From Mucidula mucida (taxonomy: Eukaryota > Basidiomycota > Agaricomycetes > Agaricales > Physalacriaceae), in contig JADNYV010000031.1 of assembly GCA_015501055.1 (NCBI GenBank), forward strand, positions 186,001 through 250,000: a stretch of 64,000 nucleotides of DNA. The letters are read 5' to 3'. Positions 35,986 to 49,055 of this stretch are shown here, piece after piece (position 1 is the first letter of the stretch; each line of letters starts with the position of its first letter). The position numbers were made by a program, and so were the translations under genes. A model generated the notes under the pieces. It did no database searches and had not been told where the DNA came from. It saw nothing but the letters and a program-made list of their open reading frames with translations.

Positions 35986-36532
35986 TCATTTCATTGAACC
36001 CTGTTCAGCCGGTGTCTGGTCGCTGATCTTCCCGATGAGTGAGTTTGGTTCTTTCAAAGCAGTACTCAATGCATACGACCGGATTGAGTGGTGGGTCATA
36101 AATCCTGCTTCGATGAACTCTGACGGCCCTAGTTTCTTCTTGTCCTTGTCTTGACTAGCTTGCTCACGATTGTTTCTCAGAGTTTCGTGTTCCACGATGA
36201 GGAAATCAATGGCATTCGCAACGTCTTGGGACAATGATCAAGCTGGGGCTGTTCGATAGCCCCGCTCTCTTCATTGGTGGGTTATCGTTGATCTACCCGA
36301 ATATTAACTCACCTTGGTTTGTCTTAGCTATCCCGTTCAACTTGTGAATGGATAACGACTGTATTCGCGCCTTGACAAGGAACCGCCCCGCCCTGAATTG
36401 GTACTCGAGATGTTCCCGACCGTCGATCTCTGCACACTTGCGGAGACACAACACCTCGCTCAATTCTGACTGTACGGGGCATTCACTGTGGGTCAATCGT
36501 CCTCTAGCCATTTCTGCCTCACCGTCGCTCAT
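35986..36532 (-). CDS. Candidate two-exon unknown gene, minus strand (unit 1)
   Basis: Exon 1 (36532-36312) reads MSDGEAEMARGRLTHSECPV ending GIAKTNQ, followed by a GTGAGT donor. A second open stretch ends at 35986 and reads VANAIDFLIVEHETLRNNRE, ASQDKDKKKLGPSEFIEAGF and ALSTALKEPNSLIGKI. The composition is protein-like (charged and helical). It is intact in units 1 and 3 (62302-62848). In unit 2 the second part is broken by one-base losses near 46615 and 46693. No family was recognised, and it overlaps the 3' end of the plus-strand candidate, so at most one is likely real. Confidence 0.3.
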
Positions 36533-36549
36533 CTAGACGCCTTTTAGCA

Positions 36550-36912
36550 ATGATACAGATCGGCGAAACGACTCGGGAGGTGCTGGGGAGAACAGTCGTG
36601 GCCCGTGAGTGTTCGACTCAACTTGGTAAGTATGGATGGTGCATGTACACGGTATGTCGTGTTGCACAGATGACTGTACTCGCGTGCTGTCACCTTCCCT
36701 CCGTCGCGCGTTTGACATGCTGGGTCCCTGGCATTGCATTGTACAGTCTTCTGGCTTCTTTCGCGGTAAGCCCCATTGCGTTACATATACTTCTCGGTCG
36801 CATCTCCCTCATGCTCGGGCTATCTCTAAGGTCAGGACTTGGGGGAAAGACTGCACCAAGGAAGCTTGAGCCGTACGGAGATTCAAGGTGTACTGGACAG
36901 GAATGTTGCTAA
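36550..36912 (+). other. Open frame across the unit junction
   Basis: A 120-codon frame on plus runs over the unit boundary and ends in PYGDSRCTGQECC. In unit 1's own left end the related text EPYRDPRCTGQECCDEL is found at about 26215-26270, after which the two differ. It recurs at 47117-47479 and 62866-63228. A downstream plus frame (36987-37223) has FIDCPPLCSP and HGKSEGAARIF, also kept in the diverged unit 1. This may be the 3' part of an unknown gene. Confidence 0.3.
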
Positions 36913-37271
36913 TACCTCGGGGTGACGGAAAAGGGTGGAGTTCAACGTACTAACTGAGGAGGGTTCCTCAAGTTGGGCAATACGACATGCTGGAGCTTGA
37001 TGGGATAAAATGGGTTTTGCCTGAAGGGCATGATAAGCTTAATCGAAGCACGATTGGTACAGTTCAGCCTTTGTTGGGACAGCTCTTTATCGACTGTCCA
37101 CCACTTTGTTCTCCTCGTCACGGTCCGCCGCCACATGGAAAGTCCGAAGGAGCTGCGCGTATTTTTGGAGAGGACGATGGCCAGGGAGGCAATCGGTGGG
37201 TCTTTACAGTGAACGTTGCTTAGTGGTTTCGAGCGTAGGAATGTACACACGGAATAAATACTTTTTAATGA

Positions 37272-38131
37272 TTACATGGAGTACAACGCGCTCTTCTTAC
37301 TAATGCCCTCACCCCAGTTCTCCACTGGCATAAAGTCCTCGCAACCCACCGCGTCCCCTCCAATGCGTATATCCTCCGAGTCTGGGTGGGCACACGACCT
37401 CTGTAGCTGCGGCGACCACACCGGGACTTGTACGTTCCGTTCGCTTCCCTCGTTCCTATTTTCCAACTTACTTTAAAAAGGTCTAACCGCGACGCTCTGC
37501 CCATGCATCGTATTTGGCCGCAACAGCGATCGCCTGGAGCACCTCCGCAAAACCGGCCGGCCCCATCCTGATCCCTACGACGGAGGATGCTGCTCGGACG
37601 CGTGCGTTGTCTACGCGTCGTGTATACCGTGTTGTGGGTGTTGGAAGATGCATGTGAGTGTAGTATTTCGTTCATGCCTTTGTTGACGATACTCAATGAT
37701 CGCTAGTCGGAGCTACGCGGAGAAGTTCGTGGGCGCTACACAATTGAGAAGAGCGATAAATGGTATCAACGGTTAGCCCCGATGATGTGTTGTGCGCTGG
37801 GATTGGTACAGGAGAGTCGGCAGATCCAGTGCGAGGAGGAGAGAATTGGGGTTGTGGTATGACATGTGGCAGAGTCGTATTTATTTTTATTATTATTATA
37901 GAGGTTGTATTTTGCAGCGATTCGGTTTGTATGACGATGTGATGCGATGGGAGAGAAGAACATACGTCGTGGGGTTTGAGCGACGGCAGCTCTGATTTCT
38001 GATATACGATGTCAACATCCAGAGTAAAAGAAAAAGAAGAAGATACAAACCTCGACAGGTGCCTGTACTACTTGTCCGTCCACGAGATGAAGAACGACAA
38101 AAGCCTGATTAGCCGCGAAGTTTGTTGCCAT
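37272..38131 (-). CDS. Unidentified multi-exon gene of the tandem unit (unit 2 copy)
   Basis: Exon 1 (38131-38051) reads MATNFAANQAFVVLHLVDGQ VVQAPVE, with a GT donor. A second exon starts SLKPHDV. Later exons on the same strand include GIRMGPAGFAEVLQAIAVAA KYDAWAERR, then after a GT..AG intron VPVWSPQLQRSCAHPDSEDI, RIGGDAVGCEDFMPVENW and SKKSALYSM before the stop. I do not recognise the family. Conservation of text between the diverged unit 1 and this copy is better in this frame than in its shadow frames, which supports coding. The joins in the middle are uncertain. Confidence 0.4.
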
Positions 38132-39014
38132 GATGCAATGAATATCGACAACTCGAAACGTTCGCAACATTATATATCGTGGCGCGCGTGCTCTAGCGGT
38201 CAAGACCCCGTTGGCGGTGAGTTACAATACCGGGTCGGTGGGCAACCCGCGTTTCAACTGGGGGAGTCCAAATGAGGACAGAGGCGATGTCTGGGACGCT
38301 TCGCGAGCCCAAGGGCTGAGACAATATTCGTTCAATTCCCGATTTCCGGCAGATTTCCGGAGACTCCGAGTGGGCACTCCACAGGAAAAGGTCATTCCGG
38401 TGACCGACCGAGAAAAAGGCAAGTCACCGGGATACCTACTCCCGAACACGAATAACACAAGCATCCACCACCGACCGCAAGAGATCAGAAGAAAAGCACT
38501 GTCGGCACGGTGAAATTGAGAACGGGAAATGTTGAGCCGATTCATGCATGACATGGAATACCGTCCCACCTCCGATGATGGTTTTGGGCGCTCAACCTGA
38601 CGTGGCGCGCCTCCCGAAACGACCAGGACACTTGGTTCGGAGTGCGGTTTTCTGTGTTCTAAAATGGGATTCAGATATGCGATAAACAGGAGCAAAAAAA
38701 GTGCACTCACTTATCAAGGAGGACTTGGTAGTAGTAAATGCATTAGCCTTGTAGATCGCGGTGTTATAAGCTCCCATTGTCCCAGAGACACACAGGGCTG
38801 AGAAGAATTTCTAGCATCACTCACAATCAAGGAATATGATAGAAGGATATGTCGAGAAATCCAGAGATAATTATGCCTTGAGGTTGGTTAAAGGATTGCT
38901 CAACGTTACAGCAAAAAGGGAGTCTAAAATACATTTATGAGTGGGGATACGTGCGATCTACGGATACATTGAAAGTAAGCAAACCAGAAAAAAGCTATAA
39001 CAGAAACAAGCTCA

Positions 39015-40315
39015 TCAAACAACAACACCACCCACAGCGCGGTCCCCCATCCCGCTCTTAACGTGTTCCGCATAATCAATGTTATACGCCTCCCCGCCTT
39101 GCCCCAGCGCCGCCTTGTCGCCAAAAAAGTACGTCGAATTGCTTTTGCTAGCCGCAATCGCCTTGAGCTGGTCCAGCCTCCGCAGCTCCACAAGCGTCAA
39201 CAACGCGCGCTGCCGATCTTCCGCCTTGACGTTGGCCTTGTCCACCGGTATGCTTTTCGCAATCTCCTCAACCTGCGCTGCGAGGGCCGATGCCTCCATC
39301 AGCGCTTGTTGCTGGCGAGCCTCCGCTTCACGGAAAACTGTTTTATAGCTCGCATCGGCTTCGTTCGCTTTGGCTTGCAAATGGCCCTCGCTCTCTAGGA
39401 TGACGCGCTGCTTATTGCCCTCGGCGACGTTGATCTGGGCTTGGGTGTCGAGAAGCTGCTTTCGGCGGTTGCGCTCGGCTTCCATCTGGAGTTCTAGTTG
39501 ACGCTGGAGGGACATGTAAGAATCTAGGCAAAATCTTGTAAGTGTTCGCGTACCTCGACCTCTCGATTGGCCGGTTGGAATGATTGAACTTCGAAACGTG
39601 TTCCCTCGACACCCCAGTTCTACACAATTGAATGAGTAGGTGAATAAAGAAAGAAAGAAATGAACGTACAGCCAAAGACGATCCGATAACTTGATTCAAT
39701 TTACTGTTAATGCCGTTTCTGTCGCCGATGATCTAGGTAATAATGAGTGGGGACCTCCTTTAGTCGACCAAAGGCATACCTGATCATAGCTGAACGTTCC
39801 TAGAACTGCGCGCATAGCCGAGGTTCCAAAGTTCTGTATGTTTCTTTCGAGGTCGGTCACCTTGAAGCAAGCCTTGTAGCCATCAATGATACGATAAAAC
39901 AGAGAGCCTGTGACGGTTATAGGGACCTGTAGAGGGTTTAGGTGACGCTGATAAACTCTGGAATTGACGGACATTGTCGAGAGTGTTGAGAGCTAGAAAG
40001 CCGTTAGAAATCAGGTTCTGCAAGCAATAAAGAGGACGGACATGGGGTATGTTTATTGAACATTCACGCAAGTCGACTTTTTGAATGCTGTGGAACGGCG
40101 GGAGGAACAAGCGAATGCCGGGGTTGAGTCGCACTGGATTACGACCGAAGCTGTTGAAATATCAGAATTCCGCTTAGCGCAGAAGATGGAACGACGCGCC
40201 TTAGTCTCCATCCTTCTTGGCCTTGCTCGATGATAGTGAAAAAGCTGCGCCTCCCTATGGGTGTGAGGCTCGGTCGGGCGCGTGACAGTACTCGAAGAGC
40301 TGGACGAGTATTCAT
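39015..40315 (-). CDS. Mitochondrial stomatin-like protein (SLP2/SPFH), unit 2 copy
   Basis: Same exon structure as the unit 1 copy at offset 10576, with start at 40315. In the coiled-coil exon it reads AKSIPVDK where unit 1 has AKSIAVDK; the remaining differences in that exon are silent. All splice sites are kept. Pro in a predicted coiled coil would be expected to kink it. Confidence 0.85.
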
Positions 40316-40679
40316 CTTGGTGGAATGGTGGTAGTGGGAAGCGTCCTTATAAGTGCTCTTGGCAGAGAAGAATGCTCTGTCGACAGTACGCGGCCATGCC
40401 TTGTCCGCCGAGCCGCGTCATAGCCTACGATCCGGGAGTGTTCGGGCGCTCAATCGTGCTTCTTGCTGTTGATTAACGCGGGACGCAATGAGCTAAACAC
40501 CATGCAAAGCGGAGTGTGCCGTACCGGTTGTCGATTTGGTTGATCCAGGTGGGCGCCTTGTATGTTCATCTTAGAACACTGGCGGCGGACAAATGGGAGC
40601 AGGACTTGAAGCAAGAGGATATGCTCGGCGCATGCTCTCCACTCCTTCGCTGGAATGCGCGTGCTGGCTATAGCTGCAT

Positions 40680-40750
40680 GGTGAGGATGGTTGTGCTGGC
40701 GAGGATGTTCGTGCCGGCGAGGATGGTTGTGTTGGCGAGGATGGTCGTGT
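40680..40750. repeat. 18-bp minisatellite (unit 2)
   Basis: Same four-copy array as at 30104-30174, same copy number. Confidence 0.8.
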
Positions 40751-43700
40751 CTTCTGATGGACGTCTCCTCCTCTGGGGTGCTCGTGGGAGTGGACTCGGG
40801 TACTTCGCGCTTGCTCAAATCAATTCCTATTGGTTCTCTACTGCATTCTCTGTATACCCTCTCTCCATTCCACCGAAAACCCTGGGACATTTTGACTATA
40901 GTTTCCCCTGCCATCCCGGCACGTACTTTCAAAAAAGAAGTCCCACCCCGAGGAGTGGGACGAGGCACGTCAAGACGTTCAGCCATCGGCAGGATTCGAA
41001 CTCGCAACTCTGCCCATCTTAGAGCTTGGAGCGCGCACTCGAAACCTCGCTACGAAATCCCAAACTCTTCTAACTAGCTATATATCGATTGCAGGACAAT
41101 GTACCTGTAGAATACGGTTAAAACCTGAATGCAAACATGATGAGAACTCACGAATTCCTCGGCAGCCGTCAACTCGTTGCACATCGGACATCTATTCATC
41201 ATCCGAATTCAGCGCGGCTTCTGAACGTGTCAAAATGTCAATCGACGCCAATCCACGCGTCGGACTCCAAGCCACACAATAATGGGAACGGCTAGCGTGT
41301 GGTTTCGCCGGATAGACACTAAGATCTCATCAAAATCAAACAAATTGACTTGGGATGCAAATGACTTACCGAGTTCATGCTACCCTTGTTAACGGATTCG
41401 GAGCAGTTGACCGTAGCCGACAGCTTCACGGCCAGAGATCACAAAGTGATTTAGATGTCGAAGAATCACTACACGTTCCACGGCAGTCAACGGTGATAGA
41501 CCGTAACCGCGTCGTCGTGAAACGACTACAAACCGAGTGCGCCGCGAAATGGCTCTGAATCAAATCCAGGCGTGAGTGGCCTCGCCGGCCAGGCAAAATT
41601 TCTGAAAAAATGTCAAGTCAGCGAGGCGTACAGCGTTGGAACAATTGACGAAGACAACTCACCTCGGCGGCAGGATGCGTACTCGCGATCCTTAATCCAG
41701 CAAAGAAGGACTCGCTTTCTCTCTCAACATCAGAGTGCGTGCTATTAAAATGGACTCAGCTTTGTTGCCGTTCAGAAAGCATTTTGACCAACATACCGTG
41801 TATCGCACCCGCATGCATTTGTACCGAAATCCAGGCGTGAAATCCAGCGTGATTGGCCTCGCCGGCCAGGCAAATGTTGAGAAATGCAACTGAAATCACG
41901 ATTAGATTCATGTTTGACAGAATGACAAGCCATTTACTAGGGAGAACGAGCCGTGCAATCGAGACAGCGGTCAGATATGCAGCGCATTTGCGTTGATTGA
42001 TGAGAGCGGAAGATCTATGTGCCCCGGACAAAGATATCCGCGCTCAAAGAATAGCAGCGAAAGTGGCCTCGCCGGCCAGGCAAAATTTCCGGGGAAATGA
42101 CCTGTGATCTTCTTGAAAATCAGACATGAAAACTTGTTAAATGGAAACAACGTACTGCTTGGGAGCTACACATTTAAGAGACGCGGGTGCCTCGCAGACG
42201 CCGCCGCGTCATCATTGTCTAGAGCATGTATGCTTGAATTGCTGTAGACCGCATTGACAACTAAGGAGTTGTGCATTAGTAGACAAACCAGACGCTGAAA
42301 CGAAGCTTCAACACACCATGAACACAATAAACACGTTAAAGCGCGCCGGGCAGTCCGAAGAGCAATATACATCTGAAAGAGGCTGAATGAGTACATGTAA
42401 GACGGGGAATGGGAGACAACATACCTGGCCGTGAAGGTAAGAGCGAGAGGACTCTCGGTGTTTTTCCGAGAACCTCTTTTAGGCATCAACTTCGACCATG
42501 GGAGCACCGGCGCCGCGCGTTCTTGACAACGGGCAGTCAAGACAGTCTCGGGAGTAGCGGTGACTTGCAGAACACCTTCCTGGACACCTGTGAACACAAA
42601 GATATTCAGCTCTGGATGCCGACTGAAATGACAAGCAGTGAACGTACGAGGAAGGAACGACACGGAACATATTGAATGTGGCTGCTGCACGGGATAGACA
42701 GAGAGAGGAGGGTAGAGTGGGGATGAAAGTGAGTGATTCCTACAAAAGCGTTGTGGTTAAAGGGACAAGAAAACCTAATATGCAGGGTCCCATTTTGCGG
42801 TGCTGACAACTCAGGTATCCCGATCTCGCCAAAGTCTCGCCCCACGTTTATTGCCGGTTATACTTTTTTTGCTTATCCCATGCCAAACTCGTGGCAGAAT
42901 TGGGAATCAATTCTGCCGCAGGTTTAGAACAGAATAAGCAGAAAGTATGAGTGTCACATTTTAAGTATTCTGCACTAAGAGTATCCTTGAGTTGTTTTCA
43001 GAGTCACACCGGAAACTGAGAGACAGAAATTTGATGTCGGCATGAAATTGAGTCACACTGGTACCCGCAAACTTGTCCGTATCCAAAAGTCCGCTGAGTG
43101 AGTCAAGTTGAGATTTGGACGTTGATGGAAATTCACAAAGAGAGATGAGTACAAGATACTTATGCTGTTGACGTGAGTGTAAGGGTTGAACAGCGAAGTG
43201 GCTGTGCATGCCATCGCTCAGTATGTTTGTTCAAGTCCCGCCACAGTACTCCTTTCTATGCATCCTTTCAACAACACTGATATCCTCTATGTCATCAACT
43301 TGAGCTGTAGCGCTATACCACAATGCTGTAACAGTGACAGTACTGCTTGCGGCACTAGAACCCACTTCATTATCTCCTTGACCGTCTCCGTCGTGTCCAC
43401 TCACTCTTTGGGTTGCACAGGAACATACCATTTGACTCGGATTCATATTCTAATCTATTTCTAGACTGCCAAGAGATTGAATAGTTGAAGCGAATCCGCT
43501 TTCGGAATACGCGTACAAGTCCATCTTCTCGTTTCTCCCTCTGTAGTCCCCTTGCTTGTGAACCTTCCTGGCACAATCAGAGGCACTGTAGATACCTCTG
43601 ATATTTATGTTGAAAACCCAAGAAATTCGAGACTGAAAAGTCAAAAGTTGAACTCGCGACTTGGGATGTTCGGATCGAGCTCGGCACGTGCCTATGACGC

Positions 43701-44678
43701 ATATGTGCTTGTGCTCGTTCTGCCATGGTCTCTTCGCGCTCTTTGACGCAGGACGCGTCCAGCGGGCTTGCTCCGCCGCTCATCAACTATGTGGTGCCTT
43801 AATATGTCTGGCTCACGTCTCTGCTGTCTCTTCCTCGCTGAAAAGCCCACGCATTATGGACGTCTATCGCAATCTATGCTCAATTCGGATCTGACGCGTC
43901 CTTTGGGCAAACTTCCACGGACAAACGGGCTGGAAACTCAGGAACCGGACCTTAGGGACATTGATGGCAATTAGTTGTGGCTGGGCGCTGTGTTACGGGT
44001 GGGTTCTTTGGAGTTTGGATTGTTCTGGATGTGGTATTTTGGGATTCTATCGGCTGGGCGGGTGGACTATGACTCGTAAAAGGCTTGGAAGGTGTCAGAT
44101 GGATGACCGCCACGGGTCTCGGGAATCGTTTAAAGCGAGGCCAATGTTGGTAAGTTTTATATCATTCCCACTTTCGCCACATTCGCCTTCATTCGCTCCT
44201 CTTGGGCGTCTTCGCTTTCTTCCTGCCATACTTCGACTCTATTGACCTCTAGTCACGTACCCTTGGATTCTCGCTAAGTCTCCTTGACGTTGGATTGAGC
44301 TCTGGTTTCACGACTCGAGGCAAGTCTGTCCTTTTTGTTGCGTATTCGTGAGACTAACACTTCCCTTAGGCTTGGAGTAGACTTTGTTGGGCTTCCATTA
44401 GTCCTCTAATTGGTTAGTCTCGACCATCTCGTCGCTTCTCTATTCTGACCTCGTTTGACCTTTAGACCTTACCCTTCAAATACTTGACCTTCGACGGTAT
44501 TCAACGGTTCGACTTACTTGACTTTTTCAATAATAATCTGAATCTCTTGTAGGACATCTTTGAGATAGAACAGTTCCGCCTAGCCAATGGTATGTTTGCT
44601 TCGATCTTACTGCTTTCGATCTTTCTTCTGACCACCACGGTCAGATTTTCTTATCTTGTAGACGACCCACAGCGACTT

Positions 44679-47600
44679 CTGGATATCTCAGATAGGATCC
44701 TTTGCATCTTCTGCGTCGTCTTTTGGCTGTCTCTCTCCGCGTCTTCGCCCGTCGCCGTTATTGTCGCGACCGACTCTGGGATGTCAAATCTTGAAACTTG
44801 TTATGTGGACCGTTCCCGGTACACCACGATGTCTGCATATCATCTATTTGGAGCCAGATACTACACGTTCTTTTACCAAGACTGTCCAATATGCCTTCTT
44901 CAATAGCGGTAAGTATTTCTTCCATTTTCACAGTCGGACAAACAGGTGTTGATTTGCCATCTTAGACCTGGCTTCTTGACTGAACTGACCCGTCTTCAAA
45001 CTCTTGGACTCATTCTCAGGCCCATCGTGCTGTCGACACTGCGGACGCGACTACCGGACACTTATCGGACTGTTGCAGTTATCCGACGATCTCAATACCA
45101 TACAAACACCTCACTATCATCTTGTGTCGTTGACTCGCTTCTTTCTAGCTGTCGACATTCAACGGCGATGCAGTACGCCTTCTCTCCTCTGTTATTTCCG
45201 CAGTGTGCTCACCGTTGCACTAGCCTTCGGTGTGCAGACTGTACTTTGACGAGGACGCTTCCAGACAATGTTCTCAGTCATGCTGGCCCGCATCGCTGAG
45301 CGCTACTCACAGGCGCTTCCTGCTCCGACTCGGTATGTTTTCGTTGGTGTCCAAAGAAGTCTTACTTACTACCTGCCTTAGTTGTCCACCGGAGGTATGC
45401 TCTCTTTTTTCTGGACTATTACCTGCGGGATTCAACTGTTCGACTTGGTGAGTTGTACCACAATTGATAGGTATGTTTTGTTTCTATGACCACCATCCCA
45501 CTTCGTTGATCTATTTTCGCCGACTAGTTCTCTGCCGTCGACCAGGATCTCTGAGTCTGTACTCTTGTAAGTTGTGTCTCTCCAATTGTTTCTAACGACC
45601 TTGCTGACCCTATCCGGCTTCCAGTTCAACGTTGACGTTGTCGGGGCTAACAACGCACTCGGACTACTTCCAGAAGACTTGCCGATTGATATTGTAGAGG
45701 TTAATGGATCCTCAAGGTGCGTTATCGTTGGCGGTACAAATCATCTCACTTACTATGGGTGACAGGCATCGTATTACCCTTGTTTTACGCCGCGGCAACA
45801 CTTGGAACAACTACGCTTGTCGTACAAGACACGTTCGAATATCTGGCAAGTCAAAGCGGAGAATATACCATTGGGTGGACGATGTCTAACGGCGCAGTGA
45901 TAGCTCCTCCTTTAAGCAGCGTACGCGGAGCTGCCGTTGATATTGACCGTCTACTTCTTTAGGTTCTCGGACAACTTTGAACGACTTCCTTTGGACTGGT
46001 CCTCAAGGGCCCGCTTGCCTCTCTGGTATGTTCTCATTTGTCATGTCGTAACCTTGCACTTACTTTCGCGCGTAGGCTCATTGCTGCCAGCAATTTCTGG
46101 TGTGTTTTCTTGCTTGTGTCAAGCAATCGCGACTGATCATCACCACAGACGCTGCACTCATATCCGACAAAGGCAAGTATACAAGACCCTTTGTGGGTAT
46201 GTCTATTGTTCTTACTGGCAGAGTGTTCATTTGACTAATCGTTTTGTTTCCTCTAGACGTCCACGTCGACCACTTCAAGACTTCCCAGCCATCTTGATCT
46301 TTGGACTGTGGCGGTCTTTACTTTGGCTACGTGCCGGGTGAACGTCGACGATCAACGCGAAGCTATGGACTGTCATTTGGCGTAGCGCCGGTGATATTCT
46401 TCAACGGACTTGACCACTTGCGTGTTTCCGATTGACTACGTGTAGGGCAACGATGGCGCCACGAAGCTTGTCCGGTAATGTGGGAAGTGGTCGAACTTGA
46501 CGGGTAAGTCAACGCTTTCAACGTCGTGTCGATGCTGAACCTGTAGTCATTCAGGTCATTTCATTGAACCCTGTTCAGCCGGTGTCTGGTCGCTGATCTT
46601 CCCGATGAGTGAGTTGTTCTTTCAAAGCAGTACTCAATGCATACGACCGGATTGAGTGGTGGGTCATAAATCCTGCTTCGATGAACTCTGACGCCCTAGT
46701 TTCTTCTTGTCCTTGTCTTGACTAGCTTGCTCACGATTGTTTCTCAGAGTTTCGTGTTCCACGATGAGGAAATCAATGGCATTCGCAACGTCTTGGGACA
46801 ATGATCAAGCTGGGGCTGTTCGATAGCCCCGCTCTCTTCATTGGTGGGTTATCGTTGATCTACCCGAATATTAACTCACCTTGGTTTGTCTTAGCTATCC
46901 CGTTCAACTTGTGAATGGATAACGACTGTATTCGCGCCTTGACAAGGAACCGCCCCGCCCTGAATTGGTACTCGAGATGTTCCCGACCGTCGATCTCTGC
47001 ACACTTGCGGAGACACAACACCTCGCTCAATTCTGACTGTACGGGGCATTCACTGTGGGTCAATCGTCCTCTAGCCATTTCTGCCTCACCGTCGCTCATC
47101 TAGACGCCTTTTAGCAATGATACAGATCGGCGAAACGACTCGGGAGGTGCTGGGGAGAACAGTCGTGGCCCGTGAGTGTTCGACTCAACTTGGTAAGTAT
47201 GGATGGTGCATGTACACGGTATGTCGTGTTGCACAGATGACTGTACTCGCGTGCTGTCACCTTCCCTCCGTCGCGCGTTTGACATGCTGGGTCCCTGGCA
47301 TTGCATTGTACAGTCTTCTGGCTTCTTTCGCGGTAAGCCCCATTGCGTTACATATACTTCTCGGTCGCATCTCCCTCATGCTCGGGCTATCTCTAAGGTC
47401 AGGACTTGGGGGAAAGACTGCACCAAGGAAGCTTGAGCCGTACGGAGATTCAAGGTGTACTGGACAGGAATGTTGCTAATACCTCGGGGTGACGGAAAAG
47501 GGTGGAGTTCAACGTACTAACTGAGGAGGTTCCTCAAGTTGGGCAATACGACATGCTGGAGCTTGATGGGATAAAATGGGTTTTGCCTGAAGGGCATGAT

Positions 47601-49055
47601 AAGCTTAATCGAAGCACGATTGGTACAGTTCAGCCTTTGTTGGGACAGCTCTTTATCGACTGTCCACCACTTTGTTCTCCTCGTCACGGTCCGCCGCCAC
47701 ATGGAAAGTCCGAAGGAGCTGCGCGTATTTTGGAGAGGACGATGGCCAGGGAGGCAATCGGTGGGTCTTTACAGTGAACGTTGCTTAGTGGTTTCGAGCG
47801 TAGGAATGTACACACGGATAAATACTTTTAATGATTACATGGAGTACAAACGCGCTCTTCTTACTAATGCCCTCACCCCAGTTCTCCACTGGCATAAAGT
47901 CCTCGCAACCCACCGCGTCCCCTCCAATGCGTATATCCTCCGAGTCTGGGTGGGCACACGACCTCTGTAGCTGCGGCGACCACACCGGGACTTGTACGTT
48001 CCGTTCGCTTCCCTCGTTCCTATTTTCCAACTTACTTTAAAAAGGTCTAACCGCGACGCTCTGCCCATGCATCGTATTTGGCCGCAACAGCGATCGCCTG
48101 GAGCACCTCCGCAAAACCGGCCGGCCCCATCCTGATCCCTACGACGGAGGATGCTGCTCGGACGCGTGCGTTGTCTACGCGTCGTGTATACCGTGTTGTG
48201 GGTGTTGGAAGATGCATGTGAGTGTAGTATTTCGTTCATGCCTTTGTTGACGATACTCAATGATCGCTAGTCGGAGCTACGCGGAGAAGTTCGTGGGCGC
48301 TACACAATTGAGAAGAGCGATAAATGGTATCAACGGTTAGCCCCGATGATGTGTTGTGCGCTGGGATTGGTACAGGAGAGTCGGCAGATCCAGTGCGAGG
48401 AGGAGAGAATTGGGGTTGTGGTATGACATGTGGCAGAGTCGTATTTATTTTTATTATTATTATAGAGGTTGTATTTTGCAGCGATTCGGTTTGTATGACG
48501 ATGTGATGCGATGGGAGAGAAGAACATACGTCGTGGGGTTTGAGCGACGGCAGCTCTGATTTCTGATATACGATGTCAACATCCAGAGTAAAAGAAAAAG
48601 AAGAAGATACAAACCTCGACAGGTGCCTGTACTACTTGTCCGTCCACGAGATGAAGAACGACAAAAGCCTGATTAGCCGCGAAGTTTGTTGCCATGATGC
48701 AATGAATATCGACAACTCGAAACGTTCGCAACATTATATATCGTGGCGCGCGTGCTCTAGCGGTCAAGACCCGTTGGCGGTGAGTTACAATACCGGGTCG
48801 GTGGGCAACCCGCGTTTCAACTGGGGGAGTCCAAATGAGGACAGAGGCGATGTCTGGGACGCTTCGCGAGCCCAAGGGCTGAGACAATATTCGTTCAATT
48901 CCCGATTTCCGGCAGATTTCCGGAGACTCCGAGTGGGCACTCCACAGGAAAAGGTCATTCCGGTGACCGACCGAGAAAAGGCAAGTCACCGGGATACCTA
49001 CTCCCGAACACGAATAACACAAGCATCCACCACCGACCGCAAGAGATCAGAAGAA
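44679..49055. other. Block with clustered one-base indels versus other units
   Basis: Compared with units 1, 3 and 4, about fifteen single-base losses or gains occur here. Examples are GACTTTC read as GACTTC (44678), CGGGAC as CGGAC (45067), GGGGTGG as GGGTGG (45874), GACCCC as GACCC (48770), GAAAAAGG as GAAAAGG (48977) and GAAAAGC as GAAAGC (49055). On either side the units align without any indels. The block crosses the unit 2/3 junction. This suggests a sequencing or polishing fault. Confidence 0.75.
47835..48695 (-). CDS. Unidentified unit gene (unit 3 copy)
   Basis: Same gene as at 37272-38131. The start codon is at 48695-48693. An extra A near 47848 changes the C-terminal frame. Because it lies in the indel-rich block, this may be a sequence error rather than a true difference. 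Confidence 0.35.

Larger units (their letters stand above)
26189..36834. repeat. Tandem array unit 1 (10.65 kb), diverged left end
   Basis: This is the first of four head-to-tail units. The left edge is set by GGACTTGGG at 26189, which recurs at 36835, 47402 and 63151. From about 27745 onward it matches unit 2 nearly base for base at a constant offset of 10576. From 26189 to about 27745 it is clearly diverged and carries an inverted segment. This is the pattern expected of an edge unit in an array that evolves by unequal exchange. Confidence 0.9.
36835..47401. repeat. Tandem array unit 2 (10.57 kb)
   Basis: Head-to-tail copy of unit 1, near-identical from 38320 on apart from scattered substitutions. 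The last 2.7 kb (from about 44679) differs from the other units mostly by one-base indels. Confidence 0.92.
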
